Below are positions 55,530 to 64,000 of a DNA stretch of 64,000 nucleotides, one piece after another. The DNA is from Alicyclobacillus fastidiosus (GTDB lineage: Bacteria > Bacillota > Bacilli > Alicyclobacillales > Alicyclobacillaceae). Where the stretch lies: the NCBI RefSeq assembly GCF_026651875.1, contig NZ_CP104067.1:1674001-1738000 (forward strand), given 5' to 3'. The translations under genes were made by a program, and so were the position numbers. Position 1 is the stretch's first letter. Each line of letters begins with the position of its first letter. Under the pieces are notes generated by a model, which worked only from the letters and a program-made list of their open reading frames with translations, searched no databases and was not told the DNA's origin.

Positions 55530-56000
55530 GTGCAACCTTTACACACTGTACACACGGGATATGCAGATGTATTAAACCTGGTTGAACAAAGCATTAAAGC
55601 GGAACAGGTGTTTTGTTCTATTGTTACACAAATGAAGTATTTACCTCAATTCAAAGGCCAAACTGCTTTGAACATCGTGCACAGAGAAAATTATGAAACT
55701 AGCTATCATCGCAATACAGCAGCTGGCAACCTGGAGCGCCTGGTCACAGGTGAGTCGGATGAACTGTTGATACTCATGACAGTTGAATGCTTCATTGAGA
55801 CTCGGCAACATGACAAAATCGCGGGAACTTCTCTGGGGAATATTGTTGTCACGTCCTCGGAAGACCAGCAGTGGATTATTGTCGCTACGGAGTGGCATAA
55901 GCAAAGAAGACAGTATCTAAAATCCGCAGCACGAGTCCTAAGAACCCTAATTGGACCGGAGTTATGGAACAAAGGCGCATCGATGGTTGAAGGTGCCTGA
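55530..56000 (+). CDS. Hypothetical protein, about 156 residues
   Basis: The GTG at 55530 follows GAGGAGATGTACC; an upstream ATG extends the frame but lacks a site. The protein has a helical N-terminus (TGYADVLNLVEQSIKAEQVF) and the block TSLGNIVVTSSEDQQWIIVA. No known motif and no signal peptide. A terminator follows at 56066. Confidence 0.65.
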   Translation: MQPLHTVHTGYADVLNLVEQSIKAEQVFCSIVTQMKYLPQFKGQTALNIVHRENYETSYHRNTAAGNLERLVTGESDELLILMTVECFIETRQHDKIAGTSLGNIVVTSSEDQQWIIVATEWHKQRRQYLKSAARVLRTLIGPELWNKGASMVEGA

Positions 56001-56065
56001 GAGCACACTTCGGTTAGCCCCGCTTTGGCGGGTTGTATTAAGGTATTAGGCATCATCATATAGAA

Positions 56066-56107
56066 AAGTCTCCAAATCCACAGTGAAAGTGGAGATGGAG
56101 GCTTTTT
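56066..56107 (+). terminator. Rho-independent terminator
   Basis: AAGTCTCCAAATCCAC and GTGGAGATGGAGGCTT form a long, slightly bulged stem followed by TTTTTG. It ends the transcript of the hypothetical gene at 55530-56000. Confidence 0.8.
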
Positions 56108-56192
56108 GTTTTAAGGAATTCTTAATCAAAGTGGGGCTTCAAAAATCCAAAATTGACTTTTGGGACACCCCCATAGCGCTATTGAACCGGGC

Positions 56193-56881
56193 TTAGTTAC
56201 TGGTTGTACTGTTACTATCGGTCGTTGACCCTGTGTTACTAGTTGTATTTCCCGGATCGGAAGTACTAATGGAGCTGGTCGTGGAGTTTGTCTTTGAACT
56301 TGTCTTTGAACTGTTGGATGCAGCTTTGTCGATCGTTTTTGTAATCTGGTTGAGCTCCTTTGAAGCCTTGTTAAAAACTCGAGTTAACTGAGCAACGCGG
56401 GAGTCCCTTCTTGGCATCATTTACAGCGGATTGAAGATGAGCTTTGGTGATATCGTTCTTCGTTTGCTGGATATCGTGTTGGATTAAACTTTGATCGGTT
56501 TCCAGTGTCTTCTTGACACTGTTCAGGATTTTCTCAGCGGCGGGTGTAGTTTTCACAATGGTACCGTGGTCATAACCTTTATCCTGCTTTACAGTGGTGT
56601 CATATGTAGTGATAGCCGACTCAAGGTCTTTGCGAGCTGTTTGTTCCTTTACTAAATCTGCTCGATACGTTGCAAGATCCTTTTTAACCTCACTCTTGAG
56701 GGCACTGTTGTGTTCGTGGGCGAGTTGTTTTTTGCAATGCGTCAATTTGGTTCAGGAGAGATTGATTCGCGCTTACCGTGTGCGATGCCGGTGTCTTCGT
56801 AGCTGCGAAAGTTGTAGTTGCCATTGTTAGTACTGTGGATACTGCAACACATGCGCTTACCACTGATACGATTTTCCTCAT
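56193..56881 (-). pseudogene. Secreted coiled-coil protein with two frameshifts
   Basis: The ATG at 56881 follows AGGAGGCG. A signal peptide (hydrophobic core VSACVAVSTVLTMATTTFA) leads to a helical region. At a run of six A (about 56732-56737) the frame moves to QLAHEHNSALKSEVKKDLAT, and at GGG near 56411 it moves again to DSRVAQLTRVFNKASKELNQ, ending in a Ser/Thr/Asn-rich tail at 56193. With one base fewer at each run the protein would be continuous, about 225 residues. Probably an extracellular or wall-associated helical protein. Confidence 0.75.
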
Positions 56882-57160
56882 ATCGAGTTCGCCTCCTAAA
56901 AGTTTTAAAGATCGTCATCTCAAGATGACGCAATCTTTAATTCCCTTAGAGAGTAGAGTTAGAAAATCAAAAAACGTTCAAGTTGTTAAACTGTCAGCTA
57001 TTCAATTGTTTTAGACAAAGGGTCTCCCGAAACCCCGTCCCGAATACGTATAGAGTTGAAGTGTCAACCGCGTCTGATGATTTTAGAGGCGCCATGGTGT
57101 GGGACATCGCTAGTCGTATGTAGGGCGCCTCTGACCCATCCTATGAACATGCTGTTCTTG

Positions 57161-57562
57161 TTACCCTTGTGCCTCTGTAGTGACCTGCCACTTAACGCCG
57201 AATTTGTCCTCTAAACGCCCAAATAGGCTACCCCAGAATTGCTTTTCGAGCGGCATAATCACTCGCCCGCCTTCCGACAGCTTGGAGAACGCCTGCTGCG
57301 TTTCTTCGTCCGTTTTGAACTCGAGGGACAGATCGAAGCCGCTATTGCTGGCAGGTGACTCGTGCATCGTATCGGCAATGTAAAAGTTCACACCTGCGGC
57401 GCTGAATGCCATATGGATAATTTTATCTTTGAGCGCTTCATCGGTACCGGGGGCTTGTCCATACGTCATTTGGTTGTGGATTTCCCCGCCTAGCGCTTGC
57501 ACGTAAAACTGCGCTTGTGCTCTGGCATCCTCAGAATAAAAATAGGGTGTCAACTTTGCCAT
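57161..57562 (-). CDS. VOC family protein, PhnB-like
   Basis: About 133 residues. The start reads AKLTPYFYSEDARAQAQFYV, followed by GGEIHNQMTYGQAPGTDEAL and HMAFSAAGVNFYIADTMHES; the C-terminus is EDKFGVKWQVTTEAQG. This is the PhnB/YjdN type of the vicinal-oxygen-chelate fold, often called 3-demethylubiquinone methyltransferase-like, with unknown activity. GGGA lies six bases before the ATG at 57562. Confidence 0.88.
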   Translation of the reverse strand: MAKLTPYFYSEDARAQAQFYVQALGGEIHNQMTYGQAPGTDEALKDKIIHMAFSAAGVNFYIADTMHESPASNSGFDLSLEFKTDEETQQAFSKLSEGGRVIMPLEKQFWGSLFGRLEDKFGVKWQVTTEAQG

Positions 57563-57740
57563 TTTGATTCCCATCCTCTACTTAGAATTGGTCGTGTTCC
57601 TTCGATACTAATACGAAGGTCAAGTTTTGTCATCCATCCAACAAAAGCTTGGGGAAGGACCACGATTCAGCAAAGGACTTAGCCTACAGATGAGGAATAC
57701 AGTTACGTGTATGGAGTTCACGTTGCGATTGGAGGGTTTG

Positions 57741-57979
57741 TTGTGGATAGATGATCTAAGTGGACCCGAAGTGGCGGAATTGATAAGACGACATCTTCAA
57801 AGTATGGCGTTACATTCCCCACCCGAAAGTATACACGACGTTTGAGTTTGGAAACCGGTTCAATGGGGGCGTTTGAACCAGCCAGACGACTGTATGAGAG
57901 TGTTGGGTTTCAGTATTGTGAGCCGTTTTCGAATTACATTGAGGATCCGAATAGCGTATTTATGACTAAGGAACTGTGA
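57741..57979 (+). pseudogene. GNAT acetyltransferase with an internal deletion
   Basis: GGAGGG precedes the TTG at 57741. The first 30 codons read [20 protein letters not shown] to SPPESIH, a GNAT N-terminus. Near 57838 the frame shifts and continues with the C-terminal block [40 protein letters not shown] and VFMTKEL to the TGA at 57977-57979. Intact relatives have about 155 residues with the acetyl-CoA loop in between; that part (about 75 residues) is missing. Confidence 0.85.
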
Positions 57980-58336
57980 CACCTGGACGGAATTTACAAA
58001 TCCTGATGTCTTCTGAGTGACAGCTACTGAACATAAATTCAAGGTGGGGGTTTCTCGTCGTCGAGCCTGGTTGAGCGTGACCCAGAGTACAGCGTCCACT
58101 TCCTCAGCACTCTTGCAAAATGCCTCCTTATGATCGATAAAGAAAGACAACGACGCTGGTCGCCGTCATCCAAGCAAACGATGTGCGAAGTACATAATGC
58201 AGGGTACCAAATATCTCCCTACCAATCTTTTCGGGAGATTTCTCATAAAAGGAACATCACAAATACCAGTATTCCGTGCACTATAGAGGCATATCTATTT
58301 CTGTGGCATTTTGATCAGTCTTGGAGGAGCCGTTTG
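57980..58336. other. Gap with a possible Nudix remnant
   Basis: About 355 bases. On the minus strand (about 57980-58150) an open frame contains KSAEEVDAVLWVTLNQARRR, which resembles the C-terminal part of Nudix hydrolases but lacks the Nudix box. It is probably a remnant. Confidence 0.35.
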
Positions 58337-58552
58337 ATGGAGTGGATCGATGAAATTTCAAAACGATTTTCAGATGGTGAACAAGGTGTTGACCAAGACG
58401 TGATACGTTTGATCACTGCCCTCACCTGCGCGGTTGAAGGACTGAAACAAGTGGAGATGCAGATTGTTCACGGGAATCTCTCGCTGGCGAGGTCCATTAT
58501 ACATGATACAATTCGGGAGATACGAGATGTTGGCTCGCAACTAAATTATTAG
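58337..58552 (+). CDS. Small helical hypothetical protein, 71 residues
   Basis: The ATG at 58337 follows TTGGAGGAGC at good spacing. The sequence is helical and amphipathic (VIRLITALTCAVEGLKQVEM, LARSIIHDTIREIRDVGSQL). No family recognised; the size would fit a small regulatory or partner protein. Confidence 0.6.
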   Translation: MEWIDEISKRFSDGEQGVDQDVIRLITALTCAVEGLKQVEMQIVHGNLSLARSIIHDTIREIRDVGSQLNY

Positions 58553-58733
58553 AATATTGAATCACTTACACCATAGGGAAAGCGGATTCACATTCGAGCA
58601 AGCATCGCAATCGACCGTCAAGTAGTCAGTAGAAATAGTATACCGGCGTCGAAAATAGGGTAGCTCACCTCGGTTCGCATCGTTGAACGTCGCGGTGAGC
58701 TCTGTTGGGCTGTCGTATAACCTGCTGTTCTTA

Positions 58734-58934
58734 CTATTTCAGACGCGTAATTGTGGGCTTTCTTGGTGACGTGGGTGGGGTTGGTGGATTGATACCCAAA
58801 GCATTTTCCATGTCCTGTGTAATCTGTTTTAGGGCTCTGTAGCAATCCTCGTCAGAAACGGAAGAGTCCCATATCACGTCGCAATGCCCATCCTCGTAGA
58901 CAATCACATTGGCCACATATCGAATATCACTCAT
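58734..58934 (-). CDS. Small hypothetical protein, 66 residues
   Basis: GGAGGATACAT precedes the ATG at 58934. The acidic first 45 residues (YVANVIVYEDGHCDVIWDSS) look like a small domain, followed by a Pro-rich tail PPTPPTSPRKP. No known motif. Confidence 0.6.
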   Translation of the reverse strand: MSDIRYVANVIVYEDGHCDVIWDSSVSDEDCYRALKQITQDMENALGINPPTPPTSPRKPTITRLK

Positions 58935-59329
58935 ATGTATCCTCCTCTGTACGCGAGAAGCGCGATTTGAATCGGGTTCATCTAGCGTTTGGAAAATTAA
59001 CCAAATTTATTCATGATGAAGATGGTAGGAATGGTGAAGGCCATCTAGATCCTGATATCTATGTGGTTATCTGATCATATTGCGGAACAAATCGTTTGGT
59101 CAAGAGGCTTCCTATCACTCGATCAGCAGTTGACAACCTTCCGCTAGAGAAGCGGTACACTTTGTACGGGCGTGGGGTGAGCCCCGTATAGTAGCTGAAC
59201 CCGTGCCCCACGCTGTTTAGGTTGAAGTAACCGTGACACTGTGAGCGAGAAGTTATGCCGCATCCTGGCCACAAATGGCAGAATCCAACATGCAAATGGC
59301 GATATACGCCATGATTTTATATTTACTAG
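58935..59329. other. Gap left of IS1182 copy 2
   Basis: About 395 bases. A short frame ending at 59073 (+) reads KFIHDEDGRNGEGHLDPDIY and may be the tail of a lost gene. No intact gene. CTAG at 59326-59329 is the IS target duplication. Confidence 0.35.
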
Positions 59330-60950
59330 GAGCGTGTCCGAGTATTGCGGCTTAGACTTTCTGCATTTGAGTTCAGTTCCATATTTTATTCGACTATGGG
59401 TGACTTTCCCCATGGGCACTTACTTCATTAGACGGGGACTGGTCGGTTAAGCACCATCTTTAGCACGTTGCCCAGTTTATATGACCGTATTTGAATATCT
59501 TAAGCAGATTATGGCACATGGTAACTAACGACCATTCTCCTCTGACCTTCTCAAGGCTTCGAAGTGAGAATTGGTCGAATCGTCGACAACCCTTAATTTG
59601 ACCGTACACAGGCTCTACGATAGCCTTGCGTCTCGCGTAGACGGCACGGCCCTTCTTTGTTTTTAGTTTCCGAGTCATACGTTGCTTAATGGTGTAGTGT
59701 TTCGGTATTCGTCCTCTCGGTGACTCAGGCACTTCATTGTGCTTTTGACGACCTGTTGCGATGTATGGGTCAATTTCTTTCTCTTGAAGCCATGTCACGT
59801 CGTCTTCGGCAAAGTAGCCAGCATCACATGAGATTTTGTGCATCGTCGCTTTCGTATTCTCCGCCGTCATTTCGACCATTGTACGCAGGACACCGTGGTC
59901 ATTTGTGTGGTCTATAACATCTGTTGCAACAATGATTTGGTACTCTTCATCGACGACAGCCTGCACATTGTATGCTTGGATAAAGCCGTCTTTCGATTTC
60001 ATAATGCGAGATTCCGGATCCGTGAAGTTGCGTTGAGCCTTGTCCTCCGGAACACCTGCGAGATGACTCTCCTTGCGTGGACGACCGCGTTTCCTGGCGC
60101 CTGTCTGGTTGGTGGGGCCGTTGTCATCGTCCTTCTTGTCTTGTTGTTCGTCTTTCTGTTGCTGTTGTTCCACTCTTTCCTTGGCCTCTTTCTCCAGAGA
60201 GGACATTGCTTCCTGAATTTTTGCCAACCGGGTCTCTCTACGGGCTAACTCTTCAGGGAGTTCATCGCCCATGGTGTTACCGTACTTTTTATCTTCACTA
60301 TGGTCGGTGCGTTCAGCCTGCTGCGTAAGCTCGGCGATTTCTTGGCGGAGTCGTTGCTCTTGCTGCTTCATCCGCTCGTAACTCATCGCTTTATGTTTGG
60401 ATGCGTTTGCCCGAATCTTGCTGCCATCCAGCGATACATGCCCGAGCTTAACCATCCCTGCATGTTGGGCAATCTTCAAGACTTCCAAGAAAAGTTCTTT
60501 GAAGGTGACCAAATGGCGTTTCCGAAAATCACTGATTGTCCGGAAATCCGGGAACTGATTTGCGGACAGGACTCGGAACGCCACTACATCCTGACAGGCC
60601 TTTGCGATCTTTCTGGAAGAGTACATGCCTGTGCAATATGCGTAAACCAGAATCTTCAATAACATTGCCGGGTGGTACGGGGGAAAACCTCGCAGTTCTT
60701 GTTCGTACTGTTTTGTAATGATGGAGATATCGATATGATCGACCACATCACTGACAAAGTTCGCCAGGTGGCCGTCAGGTAGCCATTCATTTAACCCCGG
60801 TGGTAGTAGAATGAGTTGGTTCGGGTCGTAGTCACGAAACTTTTTTCCCAAGATTCGAAGCCTCCACTGTGAATACCAATACAGGGGACTTCGTTATTGA
60901 TCCGGAAATTTCCTTTTACAAAATACTTCAGGGATTACTCGGACACGCTC
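59330..60950 (-). mobile_element. IS1182-family element, copy 2, complete
   Basis: 1621 bp. Ends GAGCGTGTCCGAGTA (59330) and its complement at 60950, flanked by CTAG on both sides (59326-59329 and 60951-60954). It encodes the same protein as copy 1 and has the opposite orientation. It retains the native leader that copy 1 lost to a nested insertion. Confidence 0.95.
59460..60851 (-). CDS. IS1182-family transposase, copy 2
   Basis: 463 residues, identical in every residue to the product at 33151-34542. DDE blocks GHVSLDGSKIRANASKH, HKISCDAGYFAEDDV and RRKAIVEPVYGQIKGCRRF; the central Glu/Gln-rich helix is a likely coiled coil. It catalyses insertion at CTAG with 4-bp duplication. Identity between copies shows recent transposition within this genome. 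Confidence 0.95.
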   Translation of the reverse strand: MGKKFRDYDPNQLILLPPGLNEWLPDGHLANFVSDVVDHIDISIITKQYEQELRGFPPYHPAMLLKILVYAYCTGMYSSRKIAKACQDVVAFRVLSANQFPDFRTISDFRKRHLVTFKELFLEVLKIAQHAGMVKLGHVSLDGSKIRANASKHKAMSYERMKQQEQRLRQEIAELTQQAERTDHSEDKKYGNTMGDELPEELARRETRLAKIQEAMSSLEKEAKERVEQQQQKDEQQDKKDDDNGPTNQTGARKRGRPRKESHLAGVPEDKAQRNFTDPESRIMKSKDGFIQAYNVQAVVDEEYQIIVATDVIDHTNDHGVLRTMVEMTAENTKATMHKISCDAGYFAEDDVTWLQEKEIDPYIATGRQKHNEVPESPRGRIPKHYTIKQRMTRKLKTKKGRAVYARRKAIVEPVYGQIKGCRRFDQFSLRSLEKVRGEWSLVTMCHNLLKIFKYGHINWATC

Positions 60951-60954
60951 CTAG

Positions 60955-61338
60955 CAAACAAAATAGTGATATCGACTGGAGCAGTCGTATCTTCGAGCCC
61001 TGACACTAAATACGGCACGTGTCGATCGGGAGGTGCTGATGGCCGAGGCCGATGAGGGGAGGGTGTTCATGAACTAGCGATTCTATCTGATTTTCTCCTG
61101 ACTCGTTCCAACTCCGTCAGATCACCGTGGTGAAGGATACGGAATCCGTATCCGAACTCGATTTCCGCAATGATCTAGCTACCCTAAAAAGAAAGCGCTA
61201 TCAAACAGGGTGGTCTCCCATATGCGTCAGTTGTTCGACGGACCGTGTACCGATGGATCGTCGAAATGGAAAGGTTGAATTCAATTCTCTCACCACGGGG
61301 ATATATCCGCATTTTATGTTAAGGGTCGGTGAAAGTGG
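60955..61338. other. Regulatory gap upstream of the second sugar importer
   Basis: About 385 bases. No gene is convincing. It contains a 19-bp palindrome at 61135-61153, described separately. Confidence 0.4.
61135..61153. promoter_or_regulatory. Perfect 19-bp palindrome, candidate operator
   Basis: GGATACGG-AAT-CCGTATCC has 8-bp perfect arms and a 3-base centre, 186 bases upstream of the binding-protein start. The form suits a dimeric repressor such as a LacI or GntR type, but no regulator gene is adjacent. Confidence 0.5.
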
Positions 61339-62943
61339 ATGCGAAGTCTTGGGCGATGGAAGTGGATCTCGGTCGGTCTGTGCGGCGTGCTTCTTACGAC
61401 CGGAGGGTGTGCTGCCCCTGCGAATGAGCAAGCGAACCGGAGCACAAACGCGAAGACGGACGCTGGAAGCAACGCCACGAGTGATGTCGGCGCGGGTGCT
61501 ACGGGGCACAGTGGTGCAAAAATCGTGATCACGATGGATGCGCAAGGCTACACGCCGATTCAACCAACGGAGGACAACCCACATCCGAGTACGCTGTTAG
61601 GGACATTGGCAGAACAGTACGAAAAGCTTCATCCCAACGTCAGTATTCATTTTTTACCCGTAGCCATGACAGGTGTCTTAGGTTCGCCTGGTGGTTTAGT
61701 GGCCAAAGCGAACGCAGGTGAAGCGCCAGACATTGTCTGGGCGCAGGAGAACCAGGTGAACAGTGGCGCCTATCCTGCCGGGCTATTTGTCAACCTGAAG
61801 CCTTATCTCGAATAGCCGAACCCGTACATTCCAGGTAATCAACATTGGATAGACGCTTTCGATCCCGCCATTATTCGCGACGTAACCGCCCCAAACGGCG
61901 ACATTTATGTGGATTCTGCTGAGCTTGTGGGCGCGGCTGTCTTTTACAACAAACAAGTGTTCAAAGCGGCAGGGATCAACACGCCACCCCGGAACTTCAC
62001 CGAGCTTCTTCAGGATTCAAAACGGTTGAGTGCAAAGGGATATTGGCCGTTCGGCCTGGCACTCGGTCCAGGTGAACAGGACTCAGCACCCAGTTGGTTT
62101 GAACGTTACGTCATGACCTCGTTTTTTCAGTCGGACCTCTCGGCATTTGATGTGGATCACAACCAGTTCGAGACCGGGAGCCTCGATTACGCCGTAGGCG
62201 TCAAAAAGGGGCTCTTCACAATGAAGGATCCGCGATACGCGGAGGCATTTAAACTTCTGAAGCAATTTTCAACTTATTGGGAACCGAACTCGGTCGATTA
62301 CACAAGTGGTCCAAACGGGCAAAATCTCGCTTCGACCTGGCTCATGACGCCCTTTATCGACAACAAGCTGGCGATGGTATTTCTAACGAGCGGTGCATTT
62401 TCACAGTTGAAACAGCTCGGCTGGACAGATAGCCAGTACGGTGTGATACCGTTCCCGAATATCACGAAATCGGCGACCCCTTATGCAGGAAATACCGACA
62501 TTAGCTATGTGGTCAATGCGCCCACGGCCGATTGGCAGTACTACGTTTCAACAGAGAAGGCGGATCACACAATGACACCCGCGAAGCAGAAAGTCGTAGT
62601 GGATTGGTTGAAATACATCACAACGCCAAAACACAGCGAAGAAGTGATCAATCAACGCGGGACGACCGTGCCGACCATGATCGGTACCAAAGCGGTGACG
62701 GCTAGCCTGAAAACTGCGATTCAGCCACCTGACACCCTAAAACCCCCTGTTATCGTCGACGGTATCCTCGATAACACGTTGACACCTACGGCGGCCAATC
62801 AAGGATACAAAATCCTTACTGGGTATTTGACCAATCAGCTCACATTCTCCCAATTTTCTGAACAGTGGGACGAGTTGATCGAACAGCAGACGGATGCGTG
62901 GGCTGCACAAAATCACGTGGACTTGTCCAAATATCTCACGTAG
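61339..62943 (+). pseudogene. Sugar ABC transporter binding lipoprotein with an in-frame stop
   Basis: The ATG at 61339 starts a lipoprotein signal ending LLTTGGCAAP (lipobox TGGC). The mature part reads KIVITMDAQGYTPIQPTEDN, LAEQYEKLHPNVSIHFLPVA and APDIVWAQENQVNSGAYPAG. A TAG at 61813-61815 interrupts FVNLKPYLE, and the same frame continues PNPYIPGNQHWIDAF to 62943, 535 codons in all. No frameshift is needed, so one substitution explains the stop. Amber readthrough, pseudogenisation or a sequence error are all possible. Confidence 0.88.
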
Positions 62944-63011
62944 ATGGTTTTTGTTCTACAGGACATGACCACGGCGCATTAACCCATTCCTGTTCAAAGG
63001 AGGATTGTCAA

Positions 63012-63965
63012 TTGGGGAGAAACAGCAGTGTTGTGATTGACGATACGCATCCTGTCGTGGCGCCATCTACACGAGTCAAGAAGTCGAGGAGCAGTTGGCG
63101 GCACGTGCCATGGTGGATGATGCTGCCGTCGTTCATCTTGATCATCTGTTTATACTACTATCCTAGTGCAAGCACGTTAGTCTACTCCTTTTTTAACTGG
63201 AACGGATTTAGCAAGCCTAGCTTTGCGGGGTTAGCGAATTACGCAACTTACCTCAGTGCTCGTACGACACCGTTAGAGTGGTTACACCAGGGCATTATGA
63301 CGATAGGGATGGTGCTGGTCGCACTCGTCGTACCACTCGCCGCGGCGGTGGCGGTGAACGGTATCCAAAATCGGAGATTATCATATATCGTAAAGGTGCT
63401 GCTGGTGTTACCGATGGCCGTCCCATTTATCGTCAACCTGTCCATCTGGGCTTTCATATTCAACCCCTACCTCGGGCCGATCAATAAAATTCTGCGTTTT
63501 CTTGGACTCGGGGCACTTGCGAATGGGTGGTTAAGCGCTCCTCATGTCGCCATCTACGCCCTCATCGGGGTCGGGTTTCCTTGGGTGGCAGGACTCCCGT
63601 TTTTAATTTATCTAGCCGGATTGCAAGGAGTGAGCCATGAACTCTACGATGCGTTTGCCATCGATAGCGGCAGTTCGTGGAAGCGCTTTCGAAACGTCGA
63701 TCTCCCTGCCTTACGTGGCCAAATTAAGCTCGTGGTCATCTTGTCGGTCATCGGATCGATGCAGAACTTCATTATGATCCTCCTATTGACGAACGGAGGA
63801 CCGGGCTACGCCACCCAGGTGCCTGGGCTCTCCATGTATACGGCGGCATTCAACAATGATGAATACGGGCTCGGAGCTGCGATTGGCACGGTGTTGTTCG
63901 TTGTGATTGCGGTCATCACAGTGGTTTATATGATCATGGACAGGAGGCGGGGAGATGAAAAATAG
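63012..63965 (+). CDS. Carbohydrate ABC transporter permease, MalF type
   Basis: About 317 residues, six membrane helices starting WMMLPSFILIICLYYYPSA. The EAA-type loop reads LYDAFAIDSGSSWKRFRNVD near residue 215. The TTG at 63012 follows AAAGGAGG at eight bases. It belongs to an operon with the broken binding protein and the next permease. The intact frame and strong site suggest that it is still under selection or only recently orphaned. Confidence 0.9.
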   Translation: MGRNSSVVIDDTHPVVAPSTRVKKSRSSWRHVPWWMMLPSFILIICLYYYPSASTLVYSFFNWNGFSKPSFAGLANYATYLSARTTPLEWLHQGIMTIGMVLVALVVPLAAAVAVNGIQNRRLSYIVKVLLVLPMAVPFIVNLSIWAFIFNPYLGPINKILRFLGLGALANGWLSAPHVAIYALIGVGFPWVAGLPFLIYLAGLQGVSHELYDAFAIDSGSSWKRFRNVDLPALRGQIKLVVILSVIGSMQNFIMILLLTNGGPGYATQVPGLSMYTAAFNNDEYGLGAAIGTVLFVVIAVITVVYMIMDRRRGDEK

Positions 63966-64000
63966 GAGCTGGAAGGCAGTAGGGCGCCTCGCATTCCTTG
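63955..64000 (+). CDS. Second ABC permease, start only (partial)
   Basis: The ATG at 63955 follows AGGAGGCGGGG and overlaps the preceding gene by 11 bases. The visible residues MKNRSWKAVGRLAFL fit the cytoplasmic N-terminus of a MalG-type permease. The gene continues beyond the window. Confidence 0.75.
   Translation, partial: MKNRSWKAVGRLAFL

Noticed and set aside
58130-58336. N-terminal extension of the small protein at 58337
   Set aside because: The extension has no ribosome binding site and atypical composition, while the internal ATG has GGAGG at good spacing.
31152-60950. A 30 kb composite transposon bounded by the two IS1182 copies
   Set aside because: Each copy has its own CTAG duplication on both sides, which is expected for two independent insertions. 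CTAG is the general target of the family, so a composite move cannot be demonstrated.
61127-61528. Separate 133-residue ORF
   Set aside because: It overlaps the lipoprotein signal and N-terminus of the binding protein in another frame and has no protein-like homology blocks.
1-64000. CRISPR arrays, rRNA or tRNA genes
   Set aside because: No regularly spaced direct repeats of 25-40 bases and no recognisable tRNA cloverleaf or rRNA core sequence were seen. The spaced repeats at 26207-26318 are IS21 end repeats without spacers of constant length.

Overview
The window looks like chromosome from a spore-forming, moderately GC-balanced member of the Bacillota, most like Alicyclobacillaceae. The clues are Bacillus-type ribosome binding sites with frequent TTG and GTG starts, a Spo0E-like phosphatase, DinB, GNAT and MOSC housekeeping families, lipoprotein-dependent ABC importers, and many insertion sequences (IS). 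This is inferred from family content; no rRNA or tRNA gene is visible to confirm it.

Layout. 1-5.8 kb: M3 oligopeptidase and small accessory genes, ending in a MOSC gene with an internal deletion. 6.2-13 kb: three IS elements around an intact phosphate-symporter-type MFS gene and a truncated DUF1003 gene. 13.1-17.7 kb: a carbohydrate-type ABC importer (binding lipoprotein and two permeases), a metallophosphoesterase, a chimeric small ORF and a Spo0E-like gene. 18.0-23.5 kb: an RMD1/YagE (DUF155) gene split by an IS that was itself invaded by two IS110-family elements. 24.1-25.5 kb: an APC permease. 25.5-30.0 kb: an IS1634 element interrupted by an IS21 element. 30.4-30.9 kb: a stand-alone FtsK-alpha-like protein. 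31.2-34.7 kb: an IS1182 element interrupted by another IS. 35.0-38.8 kb: a sulfate importer operon. 39.8-45.2 kb: a sigma-54-type cluster (Fe-dependent alcohol dehydrogenase, MFS transporter, enhancer-binding activator, 3-hydroxybutyrate dehydrogenase) that has lost most of an aldehyde dehydrogenase and of scoA. 45.4-50.5 kb: GntR and AraC regulators around an MFS pseudogene and an SDR gene. 50.5-59 kb: small hypothetical genes, hydrolases and many decayed genes. 59.3-61 kb: a second IS1182 copy, inverted. 61.3-64 kb: another carbohydrate ABC importer whose binding protein carries an in-frame stop.

Functionally, this is a nutrient-uptake and catabolism region (sugars, sulfate, amino acids, hydroxybutyrate) under heavy IS load and gene decay. 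Eleven IS elements, three of them hosting other elements, can be delimited with target duplications or, for the IS110 pair, with core dinucleotides. At least twelve coding genes besides transposases are truncated, internally deleted or frameshifted.

The most striking signal is in the two IS110-family elements (19520-21191 and 21758-23273). Each has a structured non-coding segment downstream of its recombinase gene, with compensatory base changes between the two copies. Internal loops of that segment contain short sequences matching that element's own insertion target and own left end. This is the architecture of a bridge (seek) RNA, and here the guides can be read directly because both target sites are preserved.
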